Shown here: positions 1-7,590 of the stretch, in pieces
How positions within the stretch are numbered: the first letter of the stretch is position 1
How the letters are laid out: every line of letters starts with the position of its first letter
Assembly: GCA_947626905.1 (NCBI GenBank)
Contig: CANQUE010000002.1
Span: 1 to 64,000 of the forward strand
Direction of reading: 5' to 3'
Length of the DNA: 64,000 bases
DNA from: an uncultured Oscillospiraceae bacterium
GTDB lineage: Bacteria > Bacillota > Clostridia > Oscillospirales > Oscillospiraceae
Notes under the pieces: model-generated
Told to the model about the DNA's origin: nothing
Seen by the model: the letters and a program-made list of their open reading frames with translations, nothing else
Database searches by the model: none
Translations under genes and position numbers: made by a program

Positions 1-567
1 AACGGCAGCTCCATCTGCGCCATCGACGGCGGCAAGAGCGTGGACACCTCCATGGGCTTCACCCCCATCGCCGGCCTTCCCATGGGCACCCGCTGCGGCG
101 ATATCGACGTGTCCATCCTGGACTACCTGTGCCAGAACACCGGCAAGGACGTGAAGACCATCACCAATGAACTCAACAAGAAGTCCGGCGTGCTGGGCGT
201 GTCCGGCGTCAGCTCCGACTTCCGGGATCTGAGCAAGGCCGCCGGGGAGGGCAACGACCGGGCCGCTCTGGCTCTGGAGATGTTCCAGTACGCCGTGGCC
301 AAGACCATTGGCGCCTATGCCGCGGCCATGAATGGCGTGGACGGCATCATCTTCACCGCCGGCGTGGGCGAGAACGACGCCGCCACCCGGGCGGGCATCG
401 GCAAATACCTGGGCTGGATGGGCGTGGAGATCTGCCCGGGCTGCAACGCCAAGCGGGGCGGCGACCGGTTCATCAACACCGCCGACAGCAAGGTAAAGGT
501 CATGGTCATCCCCACCAACGAAGAGCTGGTCATCGCGAGAGATACCAAGGCGCTGGTGGAGAAATAA
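1..567 (+). CDS. ackA: Acetate kinase, C-terminal part (5' end outside window)
   Basis: Acetate kinase interconverts acetyl phosphate and ADP with acetate and ATP, the cytoplasmic ATP-yielding step of acetate fermentation. The reading frame is open from base 1 and begins inside the family motif NGSS. It continues with the TSMGF...GLPMGTRCGDID stretch and the C-terminal FTAGVGENDA motif, all typical of AckA. About 188 residues are present, roughly half of the usual 400. The ORF-track start at 40 is an internal GTG, not a real start. A GC-rich hairpin follows the stop codon. A pta partner, if linked, would lie upstream outside the window. Confidence 0.96.
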   Translation, partial: NGSSICAIDGGKSVDTSMGFTPIAGLPMGTRCGDIDVSILDYLCQNTGKDVKTITNELNKKSGVLGVSGVSSDFRDLSKAAGEGNDRAALALEMFQYAVAKTIGAYAAAMNGVDGIIFTAGVGENDAATRAGIGKYLGWMGVEICPGCNAKRGGDRFINTADSKVKVMVIPTNEELVIARDTKALVEK

Positions 568-581
568 GCGCAAGACATGCT

Positions 582-607
582 GCGCCCGGAGCCTTGGCCC
601 CGGGCGC
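582..607 (+). terminator. Rho-independent terminator after ackA
   Basis: GCGCCCGG and CCGGGCGC form an 8-bp stem around a 10-nt loop, followed by GTTTCGTTC. It lies 14 nt after the ackA stop codon. Confidence 0.6.
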
Positions 608-635
608 GTTTCGTTCAAAAGCGAGAGGAGAAGAT

Positions 636-1700
636 ATGGAACACAAGGGCACCGTGACGTTGGAGACCGGCCGGCTCGTTCTCCGGCGGTTCACCCTGGC
701 CGACGCCGAAGCCATGTATGAAAACTGGGCGTCGGAGGAAACCGTGACCGAGTACCTCACCTGGCCCGCCCACGGGAGCGTGGACGCGACCCGGGCGGTG
801 CTGGCCGACTGGGTCAAGGGATACGAGAGCGCCGACTTCTACCAGTGGGCCATCGAGCTGAAGCAGCTGGGCCAGGTCATCGGCAGCATCAGCGTCACCG
901 CCCAGCAACCGGCGGTGTCCGGCTGCGAGCTGGGCTGGTGCATAGGCTCCCGCTGGTGGGGCCAGGGCATCATGCCGGAGGCCGGGCGGGCGGTACTGCG
1001 CTATCTCTTTGCGGAGGTGGGCTTTGAGCGCGTCGCCGCCGTCCATGCCGTGGGCAATCCCAAGTCCGGCCGGGTCATGCAAAAGCTGGGCATGCGCTAT
1101 GAGGGCACGCTCCGCCGGGCCGGCCGCTGCAACCGGGGCGTGATCGACGAGGCGCGGTACGCCATTTTGAAGGACGAATTCCCCTCAGATGAGCGGGAAG
1201 CGTTCCGCCCCATGCGCCGGTCCCGGCAGCAGCTGAGCCGGGAGGAAACGGAGGCCATCCTGAAAAACGGGACCACCGCCGTGCTGGCCATGAACGGGGA
1301 CGGCGGATATCCCTACGCCGTGCCGGTCAATTACGTCTATAAGGACGGAAAGATCTACTTCCACGGCGCCAAAGCCGGATACAAATTCGACGCCATGCGC
1401 CGGGACGGCCGTGTGAGCATGTGCGTCATCTCCCAAGACCAAGTGGCGCCGGAGAAGCTGACGGACCTTTACCGCAGCGCCATCGTCTTTGGCCGGGTGC
1501 GGCTGTTGGAGGGCCAGGAAATGACAGACGCGGCCTATGCCCTGGGCATGCGGTTTTTGCCCGATCCGGATCGGGTACGGCAGGAGGTCGCAGGGGATGC
1601 GGCGCGGCTGGCCTGCTTTGAGCTGACGCCGGAGCATATCACCGGCAAAGAGGCCATCGAACTGATAAGACAACGGAGCCAAAGCCATGGATCTGACTGA
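636..1700 (+). CDS. GNAT acetyltransferase fused to a Nim/pyridoxamine-oxidase-like flavoprotein
   Basis: This 354-residue protein has two domains. Residues 1 to about 185 resemble RimJ/RimL-type GNAT acetyltransferases (GRLVLRRFTLADAEAMYENW, then the GxGxxxEA-like WGQGIMPEAGRAV and a VHAVGNPKSGRVM helix). Residues about 190-354 resemble the FMN-binding split-barrel family that includes 5-nitroimidazole reductases (NimA): AVLAMNGDGGYPYAVPVNYVY, then FHGAKAGYKFDA. I chose the ATG at 636 because GAGAGGAG precedes it; the track start at 594 has no ribosome site. The stop overlaps the next gene by 14 nt, suggesting coupled translation. The substrates of both domains are unknown; nitro-drug reduction is possible by family only. 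Confidence 0.85.
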   Translation: MEHKGTVTLETGRLVLRRFTLADAEAMYENWASEETVTEYLTWPAHGSVDATRAVLADWVKGYESADFYQWAIELKQLGQVIGSISVTAQQPAVSGCELGWCIGSRWWGQGIMPEAGRAVLRYLFAEVGFERVAAVHAVGNPKSGRVMQKLGMRYEGTLRRAGRCNRGVIDEARYAILKDEFPSDEREAFRPMRRSRQQLSREETEAILKNGTTAVLAMNGDGGYPYAVPVNYVYKDGKIYFHGAKAGYKFDAMRRDGRVSMCVISQDQVAPEKLTDLYRSAIVFGRVRLLEGQEMTDAAYALGMRFLPDPDRVRQEVAGDAARLACFELTPEHITGKEAIELIRQRSQSHGSD

Positions 1701-2376
1701 ACAGCTCAAGACCCTTCTGTACGGCCAGGGCGCGGACCTGGCGGGCGTGGGAAACATGACCGGCGTGGACGGGTGCGCCTATCCCGTGGGCGTATCCGTG
1801 GCGGTCGCTCTGCCCCGCCATGTGGTGGCCGATCTGCGCACAGCGCCCACGAAAGAATACTATTCGCTCTACCACGCCCTGAACGAGAAGCTCAACGCCA
1901 TCGTCCGGGCGGGCGAGGCCTTCCTGCAGGAACAGGGCTACCGGGCCTGGGCCCAGACCACGGACCGGGTGCACTATGGCGAGGACAAGCGGTCCGCCCT
2001 GCCCCACAAGACGGTGGCCACCCGGGCGGGCCTGGGCTGGATCGGAAAAAACTGCCTGCTGGTCACGGAGCGGTTCGGCCCGGCCGTCCGCCTGTCCAGC
2101 CTGCTGACCGACGCGCCTCTGACCTGCGCCGCCCCCATAGACCGCTCCCGCTGCGGCTCCTGCCGCGCCTGTGTGGACGCCTGCCCGGCCCACGCCCTGA
2201 CCGGGGCCCTGTGGGAAGCGGGCATGGACCGGGACGCGCTGGTGGACGCGGGCCGGTGCTATGATACCCAGGTGCGGATCATGCTGGCCAGCACAGGCAT
2301 CGAGGCGGACCTGTGCGGAAAATGCTTCGCCGTATGCCCCCGCGCACAAAAAACTGTTGACAACCAGGGTATTTGA
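1687..2376 (+). CDS. Double [4Fe-4S] protein, QueG-like epoxyqueuosine reductase family
   Basis: A 229-residue protein with two ferredoxin-type clusters: CGSCRACVDACPAHA near residue 160 and CGKCFAVCPRA near residue 215. The N-terminal half carries the YYSLYHALNEKLN and GLGWIGKN segments found in QueG and related short iron-sulfur proteins. QueG reduces epoxyqueuosine to queuosine in tRNA using cobalamin. This protein is shorter than typical QueG (about 300-380) and lacks the C-terminal HEAT part, so it is probably a QueG-like paralogue of unknown substrate. It overlaps the GNAT/flavoprotein gene by 14 nt. The rplU promoter lies in its last codons. Confidence 0.82.
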   Translation: MDLTEQLKTLLYGQGADLAGVGNMTGVDGCAYPVGVSVAVALPRHVVADLRTAPTKEYYSLYHALNEKLNAIVRAGEAFLQEQGYRAWAQTTDRVHYGEDKRSALPHKTVATRAGLGWIGKNCLLVTERFGPAVRLSSLLTDAPLTCAAPIDRSRCGSCRACVDACPAHALTGALWEAGMDRDALVDAGRCYDTQVRIMLASTGIEADLCGKCFAVCPRAQKTVDNQGI

Positions 2377-2385
2377 TGGTAACAT
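2357..2385 (+). promoter_or_regulatory. Sigma-A-type promoter for rplU-rpmA
   Basis: TTGACA, 17-nt spacer, TAACAT with a TGG extended -10. It overlaps the 3' end of the QueG-like gene and gives a leader of about 75-80 nt before rplU. Confidence 0.6.
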
Positions 2386-2394
2386 ACTCTAGCC

Positions 2395-2469
2395 GCTTTG
2401 AAAGGGTCTTACAAGCCGGACAAGTCCGCACCCGGGAGAGCGAGCCCGAAAGGAAGGAATTTGAACCAC
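2395..2469 (+). promoter_or_regulatory. Structured rplU leader, possible L21 autoregulatory element
   Basis: The leader can form at least two small hairpins (GGAC-AA-GTCC and CCCGGG...CCC) directly before the AAGGAAGG ribosome site. Low-GC Gram-positive L21 operons often carry an autoregulatory L21 leader. I cannot confirm a match to that family by eye. Confidence 0.35.
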
Positions 2470-2781
2470 ATGAAGTACGCCATCATCGAGACCGGCGGCA
2501 AGCAGTACCGCGTGACGGCCGGCGACGTGATCTTCGTGGAGAAGCTGGAGGCCGAGGCTGGCGCCACCGTGACCTTTGACAAGGTCCTGGCCGTCACCGG
2601 CGAAGGCGAGAGCGTCTTCGGCGCCCCCTATATCGACGGCAAGACCGTGACCGGCACCGTCGTAAAGCAGGGCAAAGCCAAGAAGATCCGCGTCTACCAC
2701 ATGAAGCCCAAGAAGGGCTACCGCAAGACCCAGGGCCATCGCCAGCCCTATACCAAGGTCGAGATCGGCACCATCGGCTGA
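2470..2781 (+). CDS. rplU: 50S ribosomal protein L21
   Basis: A 103-residue protein opening [15 protein letters not shown], the diagnostic L21 N-terminus, and ending in the conserved [12 protein letters not shown] segment that contacts 23S rRNA. The ATG at 2470 gives the canonical N-terminus; a TTG at 2461 is in frame and closer to AAGGAAGG, so the precise start is slightly uncertain. The upstream ORF-track extension from 2398 is leader sequence. rpmA follows after 18 nt. The prp (ysxB) gene that normally sits between rplU and rpmA in Firmicutes is absent. Confidence 0.98.
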   Translation: MKYAIIETGGKQYRVTAGDVIFVEKLEAEAGATVTFDKVLAVTGEGESVFGAPYIDGKTVTGTVVKQGKAKKIRVYHMKPKKGYRKTQGHRQPYTKVEIGTIG

Positions 2782-2799
2782 GCAAGGAGGGAAACACAA

Positions 2800-3060
2800 A
2801 TGGCACACAAAAAAGGCGGCGGCTCCACCAAAAACGGTCGCGACAGCAATTCCAAGCGCCTGGGCGCCAAGCGGGCCGACGGTCAGTTCGTCCTGGCCGG
2901 CAACATCCTCGTCCGCCAGCGCGGCACCAAGATCCACCCCGGCACCAACGTGGGCATCGGCGGCGACGACACCCTGTACGCCAAGGCGGACGGCGTCGTG
3001 AAGTTCGAGCGCTACGGCGCCGACCGGAAAAAGGTTTCCGTGTACGAGGTCCAGCAGTAA
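2800..3060 (+). CDS. rpmA: 50S ribosomal protein L27 (no cleavable N-terminal extension)
   Basis: An 86-residue L27 beginning [16 protein letters not shown], with the usual [12 protein letters not shown] core. Its N-terminal tail reaches the peptidyl-transferase centre. In most Firmicutes L27 is made with a short extension ending in FF, removed by the protease Prp; here the protein already starts at the mature form, matching the missing prp gene. AAGGAGG precedes the start. A strong terminator follows. Confidence 0.98.
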   Translation: MAHKKGGGSTKNGRDSNSKRLGAKRADGQFVLAGNILVRQRGTKIHPGTNVGIGGDDTLYAKADGVVKFERYGADRKKVSVYEVQQ

Positions 3061-3074
3061 GCCAACATAAAAAG

Positions 3075-3098
3075 GGGCGGTTTTGACCGCCCTTTTTT
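3075..3098 (+). terminator. Terminator after rplU-rpmA
   Basis: GGGCGG-TTTTGA-CCGCCC stem-loop followed directly by six T residues, 14 nt after the rpmA stop. Confidence 0.9.
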
Positions 3099-3134
3099 CC
3101 TGCCTATGGGCATACTCTTATCAGGTGATAACGC

Positions 3135-4415
3135 ATGACGAATTTTGTTGACAAGGTGACCGTCAAGGTCAAGGCCGGCGACGGCGGCCAGGGAGCCATC
3201 GCCTTCCACCGGGAAAAATATGTGGCGGCCGGCGGCCCGGACGGCGGCGACGGCGGCCGGGGCGGGGATGTGATCGTGCAGGTAGATCCGTCCATGTCCA
3301 CCCTGCTGGATTTCCGCTACAAGCGGAAGTTCATCGCCACCGACGGCCTTCCCGGCCAGGGCAAGCGCTGCTCCGGGAAAGACGGCCAGGACGTGATCCT
3401 CCGGGTCCCTAAAGGCACCCTCATCCGGGACCCGCAGACCGGCGCCATCATCCAGGATATGTCCGCCGTGGACCGCTTCGTGCTGGCAAAGGGCGGCCGG
3501 GGCGGCTGGGGCAACAAGCATTTCGCCACACCCACCCGCCAGACCCCCCATTTCGCCAAACCCGGTCTGCCCGGCGAGGCCCGGGAGGTGGTGCTGGAGC
3601 TGAAGCTGCTGGCCGACGTGGGGCTGGTGGGATTTCCCAACGTGGGCAAGTCCACCCTTCTCTCCGTGGTCAGCCGGGCCCATCCCAAGATCGCCGGCTA
3701 CCCGTTCACCACCCTCTTCCCCAACCTGGGCGTTGTGTACGCCGGGCCCCACGAGTCCTTCGTGCTGGCAGATATCCCTGGCATCATCGAGGGGGCCAGC
3801 GAGGGAGCGGGCCTGGGCCATGACTTTTTGCGGCACATCGACCGGTGCCGGCTGCTCATCCACGTGGTGGACGTGTCCGGTTCTGAGGGCCGGGACCCCA
3901 TCGCGGATTTTGACGCCATCAACGCGGAGCTGGCCCAATACGACCCGGAGCTGGCCTCCCGGCCCCAGATCGTAGCCGCCAACAAGTGCGATCTTCTCCC
4001 CCCCGACAGCACCGCCCTGGCGGATTTCACGGCCTATGTGCAGAAGAAGGGCTTTCCGGTATACGAGATATCCGCCGCCGCCCACCAGGGCCTGCAGGAG
4101 CTGATCTATGCCGCCGCGGCCCGGCTGCGGGAGCTGCCCCCGGTGACGGTGTACGAGCCGGACTATGTGGCCCCGGAGGTGAAGCTGGGCACGGCAGAGG
4201 ACCTGACCATTCGCCGGGAGGACGGCGTGTGGCTCATCCAGGGCGACTGGCTGGACCGGCTGGTGAGCCGGGTGAACTTCGCCGATTACGAGTCCAGGAT
4301 GTACCTGGACCGGAAGCTGCGGGAGGCCGGGGTCTACGACCGGATGGAGTCCATGGGCTTGGCCGACGGGGACACCATCTCCATCGCCGAGCTGGAATTT
4401 GAGTATTATAACTGA
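3135..4415 (+). CDS. obg: Obg family GTPase
   Basis: A 426-residue ribosome-associated GTPase linked to 50S maturation and the stringent and sporulation responses. The glycine-rich Obg fold spans about residues 1-158 (AGDGGQGAIAFHREKY...GGPDGGDGGRGGD). The G domain follows with G1 GFPNVGKST, switch region GYPFTT, G3 DIPG and G4 NKCD. The C-terminal OCT domain (about 340-426) is present, as usual in Gram-positives. AGGTGAT precedes the ATG. It has its own transcript: terminators lie before and after. Confidence 0.98.
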   Translation: MTNFVDKVTVKVKAGDGGQGAIAFHREKYVAAGGPDGGDGGRGGDVIVQVDPSMSTLLDFRYKRKFIATDGLPGQGKRCSGKDGQDVILRVPKGTLIRDPQTGAIIQDMSAVDRFVLAKGGRGGWGNKHFATPTRQTPHFAKPGLPGEAREVVLELKLLADVGLVGFPNVGKSTLLSVVSRAHPKIAGYPFTTLFPNLGVVYAGPHESFVLADIPGIIEGASEGAGLGHDFLRHIDRCRLLIHVVDVSGSEGRDPIADFDAINAELAQYDPELASRPQIVAANKCDLLPPDSTALADFTAYVQKKGFPVYEISAAAHQGLQELIYAAAARLRELPPVTVYEPDYVAPEVKLGTAEDLTIRREDGVWLIQGDWLDRLVSRVNFADYESRMYLDRKLREAGVYDRMESMGLADGDTISIAELEFEYYN

Positions 4416-4567
4416 ATCCCCTCACGATCCATAAAGGACGGTATGGCCCCTCGCCATACCGTCCTTGTTTTTACAGCTCCCGGCACCCGCCCCAGGGCGT
4501 TTTTTGCCTCCAGGACCATGAAGATCATGTCGTCCCGGTAGCCGTCCTCATAGGGGATGATCTTCAT
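4406..4567 (-). pseudogene. Truncated GNAT N-acetyltransferase (N-terminal remnant)
   Basis: After a good ribosome site (AGAGGAAGAG) and ATG, the frame reads MKIIPYEDGYRDDMIFMVLE and AKNALGRVP, which looks like the start of a small GNAT acetyltransferase. After about 34 residues it runs straight into the obg terminator hairpin and stops, so at least three quarters of the usual domain is missing. The start overlaps the end of the Nudix gene by 20 nt, indicating a former two-gene operon. It was probably deleted by rearrangement between obg and this operon. A functional short peptide is unlikely. Confidence 0.65.
4434..4466. terminator. Perfect-stem terminator after obg
   Basis: AAGGACGGTATGGC pairs perfectly with its complement around a 5-nt loop, followed by TGTTTTT on the plus strand. 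It also cuts the acetyltransferase remnant on the minus strand. Confidence 0.9.
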
Positions 4568-5060
4568 TTCTCTTCCTCTCGTCCGTGACGATATGTTCAA
4601 TGCCCGTATGCTCCCGGCTGAGGTAGTCCTTTACGAACGACGGATACACCGCGTACCGGTCCAGCTCCGCGATGGGCAGCCAGTGCATGGTCTCCCGGTC
4701 GTGGAAATGGGTATAGCTTTCGCTGTGCAGTTCTCTCGTGCCCCGGGGCTTCATCAGAAAATAGAGCGCCACCTCATGGCACCGCAGGCCCGCGTCATAG
4801 GCGCCGTGTCCGTCCCAGAAGCTCTCGTGGATGACGGCCAGCCGGTCGATGGCGTAATCCACGCCGGTCTCCTCCCGGACCTCCCGGACCACCGCGTCCT
4901 CCGCCCGCTCGCCCATATGGACCCCGCCGCCCACGGAATAATAATAGTCCTCCTTCTCGTTGGTGGCGAACAGCACGCAGCCATCCTCCACGATGATGGC
5001 CCCCGCCCGATAGCGGAATATCTCGTCCCCTCTCGTAAAGCCGCAGTCTGTCCGGCTCAT
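4548..5060 (-). CDS. Nudix hydrolase
   Basis: A 170-residue Nudix protein hydrolysing an unknown nucleoside-diphosphate-linked substrate. The Nudix box is intact: GGGVHMGERAEDAVVREVRE continuing ETGV. I chose the ATG at 5060 (MSRTDCG) because GGAGGG lies about 7 nt upstream; an ATG two codons earlier is too close to it. The family is close to the 8-oxo-dGTPase-like Nudix proteins that often accompany GNAT genes in gut Firmicutes. The truncated GNAT downstream overlaps its end. It is divergent from asnB. Confidence 0.9.
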   Translation of the reverse strand: MSRTDCGFTRGDEIFRYRAGAIIVEDGCVLFATNEKEDYYYSVGGGVHMGERAEDAVVREVREETGVDYAIDRLAVIHESFWDGHGAYDAGLRCHEVALYFLMKPRGTRELHSESYTHFHDRETMHWLPIAELDRYAVYPSFVKDYLSREHTGIEHIVTDERKRNEDHPL

Positions 5061-5142
5061 CGTCATCCCTCCTCTGAAAAAAGTGGTGGTCAGTATAGCA
5101 CATCTCTCCCGCCGCGTCAACGAACGCCCTCCCGCGCGGCGG

Positions 5143-5169
5143 CACCCTTTTTCTCCCCGGGCATATACT
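5143..5169 (+). promoter_or_regulatory. Sporulation-type (sigma-K/sigma-E-like) promoter candidate for asnB
   Basis: CAC, 16-nt spacer, CATATACT matches the mother-cell sigma-K pattern (mAC-N16/17-CATAnnnT). It lies 35 nt before the asnB start. No good sigma-A promoter was seen in this intergenic region. The same arrangement occurs at 28541-28567. Confidence 0.5.
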
Positions 5170-5204
5170 GAGATGCGTGAAATTTGGCATAACGGGGTGA
5201 TACT

Positions 5205-7037
5205 ATGTGCTCCATCGCGGGAGTGATCGACTTCAAAAACGACCTGCGGGGCCAGGGCCCGGTGTTCGCCGCCATGCAGCGGACCATGATCCGCCGGGGC
5301 CCGGACCAGCACGGTTCCTATGTGACGGAAAACGCGGCGCTGCTGCACAACAGGCTGTGCGTCATCGACATCGACAACGGCCGCCAGCCCATGACCGTGG
5401 GCCAGGGCCCCCGGACCTATACCATCGTCTACAACGGGGAGATCTACAACACCGACGAGCTCCGGGGTCAGCTCATCGCCCTGGGCCACACCTTTTCCGG
5501 CCACTCGGACACAGAGGTGGTCTTGAAAAGCTTCATCCAGTGGGGCGGCGGCTGCGTGGACCGGCTCAACGGCATCTTCGCCTTCGCCGTGTGGGACAGC
5601 CGGGAAAAGCGGCTGTTCATGGCCAGGGACCGGATGGGGGTCAAGCCCTTTTTCTATGCCCTGCGCCGGGGGGCGCTGATCTTCGCCTCGGAGCTGAAGG
5701 GATTGCTGGCCCACCCCCTGGTGGAACCGGTGATGGACCGGGAGGGGGCGCTGGAGATCGTACTCACCGGCCCGGGCCGCACACCGGGCTGCGGGGTGTT
5801 CAAGGATGTGGAGGAGCTGCGCCCCGGCTGGCGGGGCTGGTTCGACGCGGACGGCCTTCGCACCGAGCGGTATTGGCGGCTCACCGCCCGGGAGCACCGG
5901 GACAGTCTGGAGACCACGATCGATACCGTCCGGTATTTGGTCACCGACGCCATCCGCCGGCAGCTGGTGAGCGACGTGCCCATCGGCACGTTCCTCTCCG
6001 GCGGCCTGGACTCCGGGATCATCTGCGCGGTGGCGAACCTGTACATGAAAGAGCGGGGCCAGAGCCTTCACACCTTCTCCGTGGACTACAAAGACCACCT
6101 GAAATATTTCCACGAGACCAAATTCCAGCCCACCAGCGACACGGTGTTCATCCCTAAGCTCCGGGACTGGCTGGGCTGCGAAAACCACCTGACCGTGCTG
6201 GACACCCTGGAGCTGGCGGACGGCCTATATGAGGCGGCGGAGGCCCGGGACCTGCCGGGGATGGCGGATGTGGACTCCTCCCTGCTGCAATTCTGCAAGC
6301 GCATCAAAGAGCATGTCACCGTGGCTCTGTCCGGGGAGTGTGCCGACGAGATCTTCGGCGGCTATCCCTGGTTCCGGGACGAGAAGATCCGGGCCGCGGA
6401 GGGTTTCCCCTGGGCCCAGTCCATCCAGTACCGGGCCGGCTTCCTCCTGCCGGAACACGCCCAGGGGCTGGACCCCCAAGAGTACCTCATGGAGAAATAC
6501 CGCCTGACCCTGGCGGATACGGACGAACTGGACTCCGACAACCCCACCGACCGGCGGATGCGCCAGATGATGCGCCTGAACACCGACTGGTTCATGCAGA
6601 CCCTGCTGGACCGGAAGGACCGGATGAGCATGTACAGCGCCCTGGAGGTGCGGGTGCCCTTCTGTGACCATCGGATCGCGGAATATCTTTACAACGTCCC
6701 CTGGGAGATGAAGGACTACCGCCACTATGAAAAGGGACTTCTGCGCCAGGCCATGAGGGATCACCTACCCCAGGAGGTGCTCTGGCGGAAAAAGAGCCCC
6801 TATCCCAAGACCCACAACCCGGCCTATATGCAGGAGGTCTCCCGCCGGCTCCGGCAGATATTGGCGGACAGCCGCTCTCCCCTTCTGTCCCTGGTCCGGC
6901 GCGAGGCCCTGGAGGCACTGTTGGACGACGACCGGTCCCAGCCCTGGTACGGCCAGCTGATGACCACGCCCCAGACCATCGCCTATATGCTCCAGACCGA
7001 CCACTGGATGCGCCAGTACAAGGTCCGATTGTTATAA
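5205..7037 (+). CDS. asnB: Asparagine synthase (glutamine-hydrolysing)
   Basis: A 610-residue two-domain enzyme forming asparagine from aspartate, glutamine and ATP. Cys2, the glutaminase nucleophile, follows the initiator Met (MCSIAGV). The class II amidotransferase domain spans about 1-200 (RRGPDQHG, YNGEIYN). The synthetase domain has the pyrophosphate loop LSGGLDSG and the SGECADEIFGGYPWF motif. Length and features resemble the Bacillus AsnB/AsnO group; AsnO is a sporulation enzyme. GGGGTG precedes the ATG. It is monocistronic, between a sporulation-type promoter and a terminator. Confidence 0.95.
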   Translation: MCSIAGVIDFKNDLRGQGPVFAAMQRTMIRRGPDQHGSYVTENAALLHNRLCVIDIDNGRQPMTVGQGPRTYTIVYNGEIYNTDELRGQLIALGHTFSGHSDTEVVLKSFIQWGGGCVDRLNGIFAFAVWDSREKRLFMARDRMGVKPFFYALRRGALIFASELKGLLAHPLVEPVMDREGALEIVLTGPGRTPGCGVFKDVEELRPGWRGWFDADGLRTERYWRLTAREHRDSLETTIDTVRYLVTDAIRRQLVSDVPIGTFLSGGLDSGIICAVANLYMKERGQSLHTFSVDYKDHLKYFHETKFQPTSDTVFIPKLRDWLGCENHLTVLDTLELADGLYEAAEARDLPGMADVDSSLLQFCKRIKEHVTVALSGECADEIFGGYPWFRDEKIRAAEGFPWAQSIQYRAGFLLPEHAQGLDPQEYLMEKYRLTLADTDELDSDNPTDRRMRQMMRLNTDWFMQTLLDRKDRMSMYSALEVRVPFCDHRIAEYLYNVPWEMKDYRHYEKGLLRQAMRDHLPQEVLWRKKSPYPKTHNPAYMQEVSRRLRQILADSRSPLLSLVRREALEALLDDDRSQPWYGQLMTTPQTIAYMLQTDHWMRQYKVRLL

Positions 7038-7039
7038 AA

Positions 7040-7070
7040 AAGCGCCCCGCAGCCAGGCTGCGGGGCGCTT
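7040..7070. terminator. Bidirectional terminator between asnB and the coaD operon
   Basis: A near-perfect AAGCGCCCCGCAG stem with a short loop. On the minus strand it is followed by a run of T residues (CTTTTTTATAAC), so it serves at least the minus-strand operon. Confidence 0.85.
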
Positions 7071-7101
7071 ATTCGCTTATATCGTCACAGAGGCAGACGG
7101 C

Positions 7102-7590
7102 TCACTGCTCCCGCTGGGGGGCATACCCGCCCGCGGCAGAACGGAAACGGGTCCTGGCCTTGCGGATGATATCCATGGCCTGGGTGACGGATTCCTCCGC
7201 TCCCTGAAGGGACTCGGCCACATATTCGTTGGCCGCCCGGCGCAGCTCCCGGCTCTTGGTATCGGCGGTGGCGATCATCTCCTCCGCCCGCGCCTTGGCC
7301 GCCCGGACCACTTCCTGGTCCTCCACCAGCTTCCTGGCCCGTTCCTCCGCCATCTTGCGAACGGACTCGGCCTCCTTTTTGGCGTTGCGGATGAACTCGT
7401 CCCGGGCGGTGACCAGCCGCTTGGCTTCGGCCATCTCCGCGGGAAGCTGGGCCTTGATCTCCTCGATCAGGTCCAGGGACCGCTCCCGGTCCACGATGCA
7501 CTTGCCGTTGCTCATGGGCACGCCCATGGCATCGCTGATCATGGTATACAGCATCTCGATCAGCTCAAGAGTCCCCTGATTCTCGTTCAT
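7102..7590 (-). CDS. Coiled-coil protein of unknown function at the end of the coaD operon
   Basis: A 162-residue, highly charged, almost entirely helical protein. Residues about 35-140 are a continuous coiled coil rich in Ala, Glu, Arg and Lys (AEAKRLVTARDEFIRNAKKE). It resembles ATP-synthase b-subunit or DivIVA-like stalks in composition, but I see no membrane segment and no diagnostic motif. Its ATG overlaps the coaD stop by 4 nt (ATGA), so it is translated with coaD. Function unknown; a structural or scaffolding role is only a guess. Confidence 0.8.
   Translation of the reverse strand: MNENQGTLELIEMLYTMISDAMGVPMSNGKCIVDRERSLDLIEEIKAQLPAEMAEAKRLVTARDEFIRNAKKEAESVRKMAEERARKLVEDQEVVRAAKARAEEMIATADTKSRELRRAANEYVAESLQGAEESVTQAMDIIRKARTRFRSAAGGYAPQREQ

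Noticed and set aside
2389-2937. Long minus-strand ORF opposite rplU-rpmA
   Set aside because: A GC-rich third-position shadow of two ribosomal protein genes, without a ribosome site or recognisable motif. The same applies to the large opposite-strand ORFs over alaS, hppA, ftsK and uvrC.
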